Shown here piece by piece: positions 49,997 to 61,378 of a stretch of 64,000 nt of DNA. The notes beneath the pieces were generated by a model that had not been told where the DNA came from, made no database searches, and saw nothing but the letters and a program-made list of their open reading frames with translations. Each line of letters starts with the position of its first letter. Position 1 is the first letter of the stretch. The stretch comes from Thamnaconus septentrionalis (taxonomy: Eukaryota > Chordata > Actinopteri > Tetraodontiformes > Monacanthidae), in contig CM020512.1 of NCBI GenBank assembly GCA_009823395.1, forward strand, positions 10,170,405 to 10,234,404, in the 5' to 3' direction. The position numbers and the translations under genes are program-made.

Positions 49997-51215
49997 TTTT
50001 AAGAGAAAAAAATGCATCAGAACTTTCAGAAAAGTACAGAATGTGAATGTATTTTCCAGCTTCCCACAACTTTTGTGCCGCTGCGACACTAAACTAACCC
50101 TGTCGTGACTAAAAGCTTTAAGCCTACAAAAAAAAAAAGAACACAACAATGAAATACAACCTCTAATGTGTTTCTGATGTAGCATTTTTTCCAGCGCCGT
50201 AACGTTACGTTGTGGGTCGTGGGAAAATCTCTTTCGAACGGGCACGTAATGTTCGGAGTGAGAGTGCGACTCAGCCTCCACCCTCCTAATTGAGGAAGCT
50301 CTCTCTGTCTGTGCGGCCGCGGCTATTGTTGCCTCTCCACCTACATGTATGAAATTAATAGCCGACCCGCTTCCCTTAATGGAAACACAACTGGCCTCTG
50401 TGAGAGAGGAGACAGACTCACAGCCTCTGCAAATGGAAATAAACTGGATAATGTGAAATGTTAAAAGGTTTTTTTTTTTTTTCTGTTTGCTTCATGTGTT
50501 TTCCCGTATCTGGCTCCAACTCTAAAAAAAAATGAAAACCTTTTTGTGTTTCTGCTGAGGATTTTTGGACCAGTGGTTGTGAGCGTCATTGATTTTTAGG
50601 TGTCTAATTCACGAGTGTAGGTGGTCTGTGTGTTGGAGAGAGCAAACTTCAGCAGCACTTCCGGCAAAGTTATTTGCGAACCCATGGTCAGGTGACATAA
50701 TTCAACTTTCCGCCGGTTGTGTGCGGAAAACGCCGTCACCGCCACTTTGTTTTAGCTGTGATGACGTGTTGGGTTGGTTGTCTTTCGACTCTCTCCCTCT
50801 CCGATCCATTCAGTGTCTCTACACTTTTATCTTTCGAGCAACAACAACAACAACAACAGCAACAGAAAGAGAACTAATTGGGTGGCACTGATGGTGAACA
50901 TGCCAGGCCGGCTAAATAAACCGCAGCCTCCAGCTGGGAGCAAAACCAATGAAAGAGGGACGACTTTGTGTCGCCGTCGAGGAATAATGTCGTCGTGGGC
51001 TGCGTGTGTGTGCGTGTGCACGTGTGTGTAGGCCGCTGCCATGTAACGCGGTGGAGGCAGCGGCTTCATCATTCATTACATTCTGCCGCTGACACACAAA
51101 CACACTGTTTCAGGCAACGCCGGGTGTCAAACTGCAAGACGTCAACGAAATGCGCGACGCTTTCAGTGGAAATTAGATAAAAGAAAACATGCAGACGAAC
51201 GCAAGCATCTGCAAC

Positions 51216-51227
51216 TCACTAGGGGGC
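51216..51227 (+). promoter_or_regulatory. CTCF-like core motif
   Basis: tCACTAGGGGGC differs from the CTCF core at the first position only, and is followed by gac. Motif only. Confidence 0.3.
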
Positions 51228-52368
51228 GACGGAGAGGCGCTTAATTAGTCTAATACAGTCTAAATAACTGTATTCGACTAATGAATGCAGTTATTTGACT
51301 GTGCTGACCCTTTGCTAAGCCTCATCCTTCAATGATCTGCGGCCAACGCTGCGTTAGCAACCGTAGCTAATGTGAGGGAGCATGGTTTCACCACCTCTGA
51401 CAGTTTAGCTAGCTAACTGTCTTCGACTTTGCGTTCCGGGCTTAGCGTCGATGCTAGAGCGACGACTAAACCATCTGTCGTCACTTCTGTGTGTCTTCAG
51501 TCGTCAGCCGCATCTCCAGACTTTGAAACGTGTCATTTTTTTTTTTAGACCTCGTTTGCATTCGGTCGTCGTCTTTGGATCCAAATCCGAGATGAGAAGC
51601 TCGCGGAGCTACAGGATCTTAGAGAAGCTGGGTTGAAGACATTCCCCTCCTCCTCCTCCTCCTCCTCCTTCTCCTCCTCATCCTCCTCCGCTGGGGTGAT
51701 GACACGACCCTCTTAAATCCCGCCGTGTTAACGTCCTCCAGGTGACACGTTAAAAGATATTGCTGTGTGATTGATGGACCTTGACGGTGTTTTTTTGCGA
51801 CGCTCCTTAACGAGACCGCAGCCTGTCAGGGTGCAGGGAACCCATCCTCCTTTCCTCCTCCTCCTCGTCCTCCTCCTCCACCTTCCCCGGCACCTTCCAT
51901 TTCACGCCTCTCCTCCCGCGCTGGGAATCTGTTTGAACTCTTGACTTTGTTTGGCCGATGACCTTTTGAAGGCGCGACCAATCAAATGGCAGCAGACCGT
52001 GACGGGACATGAAAGTGAGCTACGGTGGGAAGACGCGGTCCAGGTCCGGCTTTTCTCCACCAACCTGCGCTGTTTTTCTTTTCATTTTATTATTATTATT
52101 TTATTTTTATTTTATTTTTTTAGCAGGAAGCGGTGGAATCGTTGCTGACGCTGCAGTGTGTGTGCAGTCACGGGGCTGTTTTCACGTGTAACTCGCTCCG
52201 TTTACATGCAGTTTGCGTGTTGGAGGTTGGCGTTCTTGTCATGCTGCAGTTGTAAATAAAACTGATCAGATGCAAGAACGGATGGAAGGGAGCCGTCCTC
52301 CAGTGTGATGAGGCCAGCGGGAAGTGAGTGAGCTCCATGAATTTTGTATGTTAAGTGTCTGTGCCAAG

Positions 52369-52371
<3 letters not shown>

Positions 52372-52404
<33 letters not shown>

Positions 52405-52467
52405 AATCAATGTGCCAACAGCAATAAATCAGCAAGGGATGAACTGGGGCTTCTGTGACGGTTGTGG

Positions 52468-52528
<61 letters not shown>
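52372..52528. repeat. (GT)15 and (AG)29 microsatellites
   Basis: (GT)n at 52372-52402 and (AG)29 at 52471-52528. Confidence 0.95.
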
Positions 52529-52532
<4 letters not shown>

Positions 52533-54159
52533 GCCCTGGAACACCAACACAAGAAGATACAGCCAAAGAAGTGAAGGCTAATTAAGTTTCCTTTCTTGGA
52601 TCAGATCCGTTTAAAGTCAAATTAACAGCCCCGGTGATCAAGTGATACACTTTTTTTTTTTTTTTAAATTTAGTAATTAGAGGAAGTTTCTGCCAGTGGA
52701 GTATAAGGTTCTGATGAACCTGCTATTTCTGTTAATTTCGTTTTCCTAATTGGAACCAAACTTTTTAATGAGGCCTGTCAGGCCACGTCATCATCAGCAT
52801 CTTATTATTATATTTTTTTTATTTCATTCATCTTTATGCAAATCAAAAATAAAATGTATGATGAGGTTTTATAATTAGGATAAAAGCAATGACAAAAACC
52901 ATTCTGTATTTACAGGTTTGCAACAACACCCTCAGCCAGGCCCATGCCTTATTTTTTGACCCCTTCCGACAACACGCACAAGCTCCAACAAAGGATCGGT
53001 CGAGGCAGCGGGCTGCAAACACAGGGCTAAACGTGCTGTTTTTCAGCAGACCCTGGGGGAGGTTTTGGCCTGAGTGACTGTACCAGGCTGCTGCACCGGG
53101 AGTCTGGAGATGAAAAACAAGACGTGAAACAAAAGAGGAAAATGCAAAGTGTCTTTTTTCCCCCCGCCCACTTCCGTCTCGGTTGTAGTTGACGACGTCG
53201 ACTCCGACCAGCCACTTTGAGGGTAGCGACGTGAGCGTGAGTGTTTTACGCTTTGTTCTGACGTATTTATAGAATTCATGAGAGGAGACGGCAGGAAACA
53301 GGCGTCCCGGCGCGTCGCTTGTAATAATTGTCTCCAATCTGTACGAGTTTTGTCGCCGGCGTACGTGACGAAACGCAGCGAAGTCACTTTGACGAGCCGT
53401 CAAAGCATTTCTGACAACTCTCGTGCGCGAGTGCGTGTGTGCGTGCGCCACCTCCTCCTTCTCCTTCCTCCGCCGCCGCCGACAGAAGCAGCATTGTCCG
53501 GGTGCGGCAGACAGCAGCGGCGGTCGTCATCCGGGCAACTGTCATCATCATCATCATCATCATGAGCGCGCGCCAGATGAAAGGCGCCATTGACAGGGAA
53601 ATCAGACGGAGAGCGAGAGGAGGAATGTTCGCCGCTCGCCGAGCGACGGTGCCGCCGCCGCCGCCGCCGTCGTTGTTGTTGTTACGACACTGCGACTCGT
53701 AAAACGCCGAGGAGAAAGTTTCTCTCGTTTGGCTTCCCGGTTGATTTAAAGACTCGGCCGAAACAAACAAACAAACAAACTGTTTGGGTTTGTGAGTCAG
53801 GACGCTAACACTGCCGCCGCCGCCGCCGCCGCCGCCTGTCAACCAGGCCTTCGGCACGTCCGCGGAGATGATGTCAGAGGCACAGAGAGGCAGAGAATGA
53901 GTGAGTGTCATAAATGGATTTATTGTGAGACGTTGACGACGTTGACCGAGTTCACCAGAACTCGTCCTTTTGTCCAGTTTGTTTGGGGGGGGGGGGGGGA
54001 GTGTTTCAAACCGGACCGGACCGGACCAGATGTGGCCCTGTGGCTCCACTGCAGGTCAAAATGAGTGCTGCGTACAATTTAGTGGAGTGCGATGGCTGAA
54101 GTTGAACAGCAACTCTTCATTATTCTTAAATTCGATACGACCGTGATTTGAATTGGCAA

Positions 54160-54210
54160 AACAGTAAAAATGGGGGAAAATCGTGACAACAATAAAGTTG
54201 AATTGACTAC
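54160..54210 (+). mobile_element. Possible LINE/SINE 3' tail
   Basis: The sequence cgtgacaacaataaagttga followed by attgacta resembles the GACAATAAAGTTGAATTGA tail of fish L2/CR1-like elements. It is short and unsupported by an upstream body. Confidence 0.3.
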
Positions 54211-54934
54211 TGGTCTTTTACACCAGAACCAGCATAAAACAAAAAACACATAAAGTCCAAAGGTAAATTAAATCATCTATCCTGGCATCATGTGTGTGGC
54301 CATAAGCGTCACACAATATTGGAACCATTGATGAAATGAACACATGATTCGTTGTAATCGAATCATTAAAAAAAAAAAAGATTATGCCATTATATGACAT
54401 AAATGTCATTATGGAAAGAGCAATTTTTTTTTTTTTGAACTGTTTCATTATCATGATGTTATTAAACCCTCTACGACTTGATGTCTTTGAACCGACTCCG
54501 TGCAACAAGTTGCAACATTACTTCATAAATCAAGCGTTTCCTCCCCCGAGTCTTTATACTTAAGACTTGATTGTATCGATCAGTGGCAACGTCGAGGTAT
54601 TCTGCCGATCCCCCCCGGTGCAGGCAGGCGGTGATGGACCTGAGAGCCCCCCTAGCTAGCCCCCCACCCCACCTGAGAGAGAGGCGGACAAAGAGGAGGG
54701 CCGCCCCTGATTTCTTTCTCTCTTAGGTTTTCAGCCACCGTAATCTCCCTCTGCCATCATCTCCACGGCTCGTCTTCTGAACCGAAGCCAAATAGCCTTC
54801 CCTCCTCTCTCCCTCTCCATCTCCCAGCCTTCATCAGTCCCTGGCCTCCTTCACCCCTCAGAGAGGTGGTGGCGGTAGCGGTGGCGGCGGGGCGCGGTCT
54901 GCTTTTCTCTGCTCGGCTGCACCGGAGTAAATAC

Positions 54935-54959
54935 GCTGCAGGGAGATTCTCCCTGCAGC
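54935..54959. repeat. 25-bp inverted repeat (12-bp arms, 1-nt centre)
   Basis: GCTGCAGGGAGA, a single T, then TCTCCCTGCAGC form a perfect palindrome, about 0.8 kb upstream of the plxna1 start codon within the GC-rich 54.6-55.0 kb segment. Confidence 0.85.
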
Positions 54960-55548
54960 TCCTGCTGGTAATTTATGGATGTTCACCCTCCATCACCGAG
55001 CGGCACATAAGTGGCTTGTGTGAATTGTGACGGCCTTCTGTTTTGTTTTTTTTCTTCCTTTTTTTTTATGTGCTCACATGAACACAATTTTCTACTCATG
55101 CACAGGTTGTGTGTGTGTGTGTGTGTGTCTTTTGTCGACTGAATCTTTTAATACCTCCAGACAATCGATAGTCAGAGGAGCGATGTTTGGCCCTGTCTCC
55201 CTTTTAAAGGATGCACTCCACAGAGCGGTGCGAGCCAAGAGTGGAGAAGTCAATAAAACAAAGCCCAGAGTTCCCCTTATTTGCTGTTGTTTTTTTTCTC
55301 CCCCCCCTCCAACCATTTCTTTTTTTTATTATTATGATCTTTTCCCCCTCGGTTTTGTCGTCTTCGGAGTCTGGCTCCGTGGGCGAATGGCGTCATTTGG
55401 ACGCAGACGAATAATTGCTTTCTGTCAGACCTTTTTGGAAGCGGCAACAAAACAAAACAAGAAAACAAAAACCCATCACATCAACAGCAGCGCATGAATA
55501 TATTGACATCTGTGTTAAGACTTTGCTTTGTCTGTGCTTGTGTCTCAG

Positions 55549-55771
55549 GGCTGGCGCTGGACGAGGATCAGAGGATGAGATTATAAAACAGCGGCCAAAG
55601 AAAGAAGAGAAGCCGGCAGAGGGAGGAAGTCGATTGTTTGTCTTTTTTTCTTCTTTTTTTTGCTACATTGGAGCTCCTATGAGGCTCTGACTGACCCGGC
55701 AGAGGATTATACGCCGACACTCTTACACCCACACCTCCACTCTCCCCTCCCTCCCCCCTTCCCTCACCACC
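55549..55771 (+). other. plxna1: Probable plxna1 5' UTR, 3' part, with candidate splice acceptor
   Basis: A pyrimidine-rich stretch ending in gcttgtgtctcag at 55548 gives a good 3' splice site, so the exon carrying the start codon may begin at 55549. A second pyrimidine tract (about 55639-55662) followed by AG dinucleotides near 55673 and 55704 offers alternatives, and I cannot choose between them. The stretch contains a four-codon upstream ORF (ATG AGG CTC TGA, 55679-55690) in frame with, but closed before, the plexin start. Downstream of it no other ATG precedes 55772, which supports the chosen start. Confidence 0.5.
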
Positions 55772-56959
55772 ATGTCCTCCCACCTGGACCCTCCCCTCCT
55801 CATCCTCCCCATTCTACTCCTCCTCCTCCTCCTCACCCTGCCTGCATCCTCCGCCCCGACACCTTCCTCCTCCTCCACCTCCTCCCTGCTCACCTTCTTC
55901 CCACCGGAAGGTGGCCTCACTCACTTGGTGGTGCACAACAAAACGGGCGAGGTCTACTTGGGCGCCGTCAACTGGATCTACAAGCTGTCCAGCAACCTGA
56001 CCAAGCTGCGGAGCCACGTCACCGGCCCCGTCACCGACAACCCCCGCTGTTACCCTCCGCCGGGGGTCCAGTCCTGCCCTCACGAGCTGGTGCAGACCTC
56101 CAACATCAACAAGCTCCTGCTGCTGGACGCCGCCCACAACCGCCTGATCGCCTGCGGTAGCACCTCGCAGGGCATATGCCAGTTCCTGCGCCTGGACGAC
56201 CTGTTCAAGCTCGGCGAGCCGCACCACCGCAAGGAGCACTACCTGTCCAGCGTGGCCGAGGCCGGCACCATGTCCGGCGTGGTCATCCCGCCGGACCTCT
56301 TCGGCGGCGGCGGCAAGCTCTTTGTCGGCACGCCCATCGACGGAAAGTCCGAGTACTTCCCCACGCTGTCCAGCCGCAAGCTGATGTCCAACGAGGAGAA
56401 CGCCGACATGTTCAGCTTCGTCTACCAGGATGAGTTTGTCTCCTCGCAGCTCAAGATCCCCTCGGACACGCTCTCCAAGTTCCCGGCCTTTGACATCTAC
56501 TACATCTACGGCTTCAACAGCGAGCAGTTTGTGTACTACCTCACCTTGCAGCTGGACACGCAGCTGACCTCGCCCGACGCCAGCAGCGAGCAGTTCTTCA
56601 CCTCCAAGATCGTCCGCCTCTGCGTGGACGACCCCAAGTTCTACTCCTACGTGGAGTTCCCCATCGGCTGCACCAAGGACGGGGTGGAGTACCGCCTGGT
56701 CCAGGATGCTTACTTGGCCCGGCCGGGCGTCCGCCTGGCGCGTTCCCTCGGCATCCAGGAGCACGAGGAGGTCCTCTTCACCGTCTTCGCCCAGGGTCAG
56801 AAGAACAGGGTTAAGCCGCCCAAGGAGTCGGCGCTGTGTCTGTTCACCATGAGACGGATTAAGGAGAAAATCAAGGAGAGGATACAGTCGTGCTACCGAG
56901 GGGAGGGGAAGCTGTCGCTGCCCTGGCTGCTCAACAAGGAGCTGGCCTGCATCAACTCG
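55772..56959 (+). CDS. plxna1: Plexin-A1, first coding exon (partial protein, residues 1-396)
   Basis: Class A plexins are single-pass cell-surface receptors for semaphorins in axon guidance, acting with neuropilins. Seen: ATG in a strong context (A at -3), an in-frame stop TGA at 55688-55690 upstream, a hydrophobic signal peptide (about residues 8-28), a Ser/Thr-rich linker (26-40), then a Sema domain from about residue 48 to the exon end. Family blocks are visible: [20 protein letters not shown] (139-158), [20 protein letters not shown] (228-247), [19 protein letters not shown] (373-391). Cysteines are at 93, 102, 128, 136, 284, 300, 356, 374 and 393. By family knowledge they pair 93-102, 128-136, 300-356 and 374-393, with the partner of 284 in the next exon. 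N-glycosylation sequons are at N56 and N75. A1 is preferred over A2, A3 and A4 because of the [22 protein letters not shown] and [18 protein letters not shown] blocks. Teleosts often keep a/b duplicates, which I cannot tell apart. The exon ends in phase 0 at gtgagt. The rest of the receptor (PSI, IPT, transmembrane, GAP) lies beyond the window. The exon is very GC-rich at third positions. Confidence 0.95.
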
Positions 56960-56965
56960 GTGAGT
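56960..56965 (+). other. plxna1: Splice donor after the plxna1 first coding exon
   Basis: The coding frame runs ATC AAC TCG and is followed by gtgagt. This is a consensus 5' splice site at the place where plexin A homology (CINS) stops. The residues read beyond it ([15 protein letters not shown]) do not resemble plexin and hit a stop at 57004. The intron is phase 0. Confidence 0.9.
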
Positions 56966-57379
56966 TTTTGTTTGGTTGACCATCATCAAGTGTGTTACTT
57001 CTTTTGATGTTTTGGGGATTTTCGCTTTGTCTTTGGGATGTGGATGGAAACCTTTGTTGTTGTGCAGGAAAGCTGTGGTCTAATGATGGTGAAGGTGACA
57101 ATTAAGTTATACCATCTGATTGGCTGGTAATCATGCAATTAAACGAAAGACGGAAATATTCTAGAAGTTTATTTGTGGTTTAACTCATCATAAATCGCTC
57201 CAGACACTTTAAGGGTGAACCTCAGGGTCAACCAAAAACAAATGCAATGGCAGTGTTTGATTTCATTTGATTTAGATTTGATTTAGATTTGATTTGTTAA
57301 TTTGAAATGAAGTGGTAACTAGTAGCCTATCATGCTTCTGACTGTATCGCCTCTTAAAGTTGGAGTTACACCGATTGTC

Positions 57380-57620
57380 ACATCCCGAAGGGGTCAAAAT
57401 TTGTCCTACATATTTGACCCATCAACCCAGAGGGAGTGGTGAGCAGTTATTGGGCGACCTAACCACCCAGGTCCAACCTTAAATACTGTGTCCCAAGTAG
57501 GGAGGCAATGGTACCATTTTTACAGTCTTTGGTGAGAGTCTTTTGGATGGATGAACTGGCCAGGGATCGAACCCACAACCTGCCAGTCTGACTGAGCTGG
57601 TTCTTGCTAAAGTCTTGTTT
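57380..57620. repeat. Degenerate interspersed repeat with tRNA-like GGGATCGAACC motif
   Basis: The stretch contains tttgacccatcaacccagag, agggagtggtgagcag, ggcaatggtaccattt, cagtctttggtgagag and cagggatcgaacccacaacc, in the order I recall from a common teleost repeat. The reverse complement of gggatcgaaccc is a B-box-like sequence, so a tRNA-derived SINE or LINE tail is possible. The family is not resolved. Confidence 0.5.
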
Positions 57621-58163
57621 TGTGGGGAAAGCCTTGGTATGTTACTGCTATATTTGGTATATTCATCTTTGATATATTTAGTAGATGACATACTGGTGTG
57701 TCCTGTTGTCTCGTTACGCAGTGTTCCGCGTCTGTATTTGGTGAAAGTGTCATATTGTACCGTCGTAGATGGACAGACAGTGTAACGCTGTAACTTCAGG
57801 CGCTCTTAACATAAACTGAAGGACCTGAATATGTCAAACTCAAAGTCTTAAGCCGGCGTCGTCTCACCGGTAATAACGGCGGTATAACCTAAGGACGTGG
57901 AGCATTTCATCGGCGCGTATTTGTATCACGTCCAAGTTTCCTCGCATAACACCGACGGCGAGGACAGGAGGGTGGGCGGCTCGTCTCTATCCGCCTGGCG
58001 GGGATGATCTGGCCTCGGGGCGGCCTGGAAGACGTCGGCCGTCATGTCACGCTCGGCGGCGGTGGCGGCCGCATCCTCATGAATAATTCACCTGCTCTCA
58101 CCTTCTGTTATTCGGTCGGCGCTCCATAACAACCTGCCGTAAATCCTCAGACTGCTCTCACCG

Positions 58164-58199
58164 CCCCCCCCCCCCTCCCCCAACACCCCCCCATCCCCC
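58164..58199 (-). other. C-tract array (G-quadruplex/i-motif potential)
   Basis: Runs of 13, 5, 7 and 5 C with short spacers on + give G-quadruplex potential on -. It lies about 1.2 kb into the plxna1 intron. Confidence 0.5.
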
Positions 58200-58459
58200 G
58201 CACTCCTCTCGCTTGTCGGCATTTGCATGGAGATTTATTTCATTTTGCTAACCCAATTATCCCTCTGCTCCGTCTTTTATCTCTTCACTTCGCCCCGCTC
58301 GGCTTCGCCACTCCCCCCGTCCGTCCGTCCGTCCGTCCGTCTGCCCTCCCTCACCTCTTCCCTTTTGTCTTCAATATTTAACCTTTAACCCCCGGTTTGA
58401 CACACCTCGCTCTGGCGGCTCGCCGGCTTGACCCCCTCGCCCTCCTTCCTCCTCCCTCT

Positions 58460-58479
58460 CGCCCGCCCACCCGCCCGCC
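58460..58479 (-). other. G-quadruplex motif on the - strand, copy of the 44804 motif
   Basis: The - strand reads GGCGGGCGGGTGGGCGGGCG, sharing a 19-bp core with the + strand motif at 44804. On + it could form an i-motif. Confidence 0.6.
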
Positions 58480-59964
58480 TCTCTCAAGTCTTTTGCTCCG
58501 TGGCCATCGTACTCTGCCCTCTCCTTGACTCAGGGCTGAGTGATGAGCTACAGAGTGACTTAGTGTGTAAAGCCAGCCAACCGCCGTGGATGTGATCTGA
58601 AAATCCAATGCGTAGGGGAACAGATGATGCAGTGAAAAGGGGGCCGGGGGGGGGGTGGGAGAGTCGCTTGGATTTATGGGTGGAGGGATGGAGGGGAGGA
58701 TGTGGCAGGGAAAAGGGGAGCAGAAGGATGGAGGGATGGATGGACGGAGGGGAGGTTGGAGGGAAGGCTGAGGATGAAGACGTGTGCGACTGTCACTTTG
58801 CTTGTCTAATGGCGCCGTCACAAAAGCTTCCTGCAGGAAAAATACGGGAAACTTAAAGGCCCCTTGTTATTAAAAATAAAACTGACTTCACTTCTTCTCT
58901 GGAAGTAATTCTTCTCTCTGGCCCGTCGGTGAACTGAAAACCGGCCACCTCTTACATCGGCGATGTGCCCTTGCAAGCAGAAGTGTTTTAAATCACATGC
59001 CTGAAAGTCAACTTTTTGTGATGTAATGGTGGTTTCCCGTTTTAGTTCTTTTCCAAACTGTTTCTGAGAATCTTCAGCATGCTCTGGAAACGCTGTTTTC
59101 CGCTGATTTATTGAACAGCCTCCGCCGATTAATCATGCAGGGCCGCTCCACTGTTGCCCGCTTGGAAATTTAAAGCTGCGAAAATTGCGGTTTATTATAG
59201 GACCTTTAAAAACACGTTGAGAAATTGTCTGTTTCAAGAAACAAAAAGACCTGCGACGGCTTATTGGACGGCGATCAAACACTGAGACAGATATTGTCAG
59301 TTGCGCTTCGGCGGGCCCCACTAGAGGGAAAGACCGGCGCCCCCTTTTGTTGATGAGTTGGGTTACATAACTGTCAGCTTTGGGGACAGATGAAGCAGTA
59401 ATCAGGAGAAATATATTCAGGTTCATCGCATTGATCAAACCTCAGAGAGTGAGTAAAAGAGTGAGTGAGTGAAATCTTTAAAGCTAATGCCGCAGGATTA
59501 TAAAATCTCTCAGGCATCAATAACAGACAGTCAGGTCCGGGACGCGTCGTGTTCTTGGGCTGAGGTTGTCTTTGAGCCTCCTCTCTCGCTCCACATCTTT
59601 CTTTTCCCTTTACGACTCTCCCGCCATCGTGGTTTTACTTTAGACGAGCAGCTAAATGACGGTCGCCGGCAGTCCAGAGCGTGTCTCCGTGTTCTGTCGC
59701 ACAGCACCTGAAGGATTATCAAAAGACTGTGAGATTGTAGTTGATGTGAACAGGCGCCGTGCAAACCCTGAAACTGGGAAACTTGAAGGGCTGAGCTGCT
59801 GATTGATGTTTGGGAGGTTATTTTTTTTAGTATTTGTACCACAAGAGAGATAACGTGCTCTCCATAGTCAAGTTCTTCAAATGCAAATTAATTGAGCATG
59901 TCTTGATTTCAGAGCTTGCGATCTTGACTGAAGTGAATGTATTGCGAATACATAAAATATATAT

Positions 59965-60384
59965 ATATGTTCACAATTAATTGATTATCGATCAATTGTC
60001 AATTAAGAATTTAATAAATTAAATTAAATTAGTCGCAATTAATTGAACATTTTTTTACACAGGTAGCTAATATCATTATAACATTGTAGTTGCAGGACAG
60101 AGCAATTCACCTGTAGATACTGTGATGATCATAATATACCTACAACAAGTTACTTTTAAACAACATTTTTTTTTTTTTTAAGTTGAAACGTGACCCACTA
60201 GAAGTCAACTTAAAGTCAGTCATTGAACACACTGATTGCACTAACACATTGAAGGTTAAATAATGTGTTCCTAACACATGTTTCATTGTGAAATTTAGAT
60301 TCTCATGAAAAATTGCTGCTCATCATCGTTAATCGATCGATAAAGTCAATCAATTAATTAATTAATCGATAATTCGCATCCCTA
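59965..60384 (-). mobile_element. hAT-like element with TAGGGATGCGAATTATCG terminus
   Basis: On the - strand the fragment begins tagggatgcgaattatcg at 60384, followed by repeated ATTAATT and ATCGATCG subterminal motifs. The same ATTGATTATCGATCAATTG style recurs at about 59970-60050, near the presumed other end. No clear inverted partner of the first 10 bp and no clean target duplication were found, so the left limit is approximate. Confidence 0.5.
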
Positions 60385-61350
60385 GTATATACATATTTGT
60401 ATTTCTACATACGTGTGTACATATACATACTATATACACATACATAGACTGCTAGTGGAAAAGCGCACAACACCGATGAAGGCAAAAAATGAGACGTGTT
60501 CCACAGGAAGTGAAGTCGCCCTCTTGTGTTCAGCCAGACGCTGACATCGCGACTTCACGGGCGACAGCCCCGCCCCCCCCACCGGCTTCCCATCCAAACT
60601 TTCAGCCTCATCTCGGATGCGTCAAGGCCTCTGCTGCGAGGCAGCGAGGCCGGCGCTCGCTGTTGTGAAAAGTGGCACCCGGCCTTGTAAGAAAGAAAGA
60701 AAGAAGGAAGGGAGGTGGGGGCAGAGTACGTGTGCGGCGTTATGCTAATGAGCTTACAGTTACATGATTGTCCTTTATGGCCATCTGTCGCTCTGCCTGC
60801 GATCGATCAAGGTCGTGTCAGCCGGAGCTCGCAGCCTCGCAGCTCGCAGCCTCGCAGTGCGCCCTGGGACGGCGGCGTGATGAATTTATCAGCTTCGCCG
60901 CCGCCGCCGTGTTAGCCGATGGCAGCGGCGTCGTCCACACCGGAAGAAAATATTTTTTGATAGCTGGCTCATTTGGTGGGACAAGGTCGGGTTTTTTTTT
61001 TTTTTGCCGTATCTGTCATTTTGTGCACGTCGTTCAGCCGAGAAGTGGGAACACGCCGTCGATACAGTTTGCTGCTTTGAGTCTTTGGTGTAAGTGCATA
61101 TAATAGACACTGTAGGCGCTGAAAAAGGAAGTTGCGTTGCCAAGAGGATTAAAAAGTGAGTCGGGGGGGGAGTTTTGGCCTAAATGTGTTTGGAAGACGT
61201 CACTATTGATATGTGTTGACACTTGCTTGCCATCTAGAAGTTAGAGTATCAGTTTGTGCTGTAAAAAGTAGAATATATGTAGAGAGGATGCTCATAATAT
61301 ATACAGTCAAAATTTGGAAGAAGGCTTCTGAGCAGGATGCTAAGATTCAC

Positions 61351-61378
61351 AGTCAGTCAGTCAGTCAGTCAGTCAGTC
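61351..61378. repeat. (AGTC)7 microsatellite
   Basis: Seven perfect tetranucleotide units. Confidence 0.95.

Larger units (their letters stand above)
45745..55548. other. Gene-free DNA upstream of the plxna1 coding exon
   Basis: Holds candidate conserved segments at 46030-46110, 48880-48940, 50285-50465 and 52560-52900, GC-rich CpG-dense DNA at 53.4-53.85 kb, G15 at 53985-53999, and the 54935 palindrome. No exon other than the possible 5' UTR is supported. Confidence 0.4.

Noticed and set aside
53384..54049. 221-residue - strand ORF
   Set aside because: Poly-Pro, poly-Gly and poly-Met stretches come from homopolymer and trinucleotide repeats.
55814..56989. 391-residue ORF on the - strand opposite the plexin exon
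   Set aside because: It is the shadow of the GC3-rich plexin coding frame; its protein is Leu/Val/Gly/Glu-rich without recognisable domains.
57553..57600. tRNA-like B-box (reverse complement of gggatcgaaccc)
   Set aside because: No cloverleaf can be completed; it sits inside a degenerate interspersed repeat.
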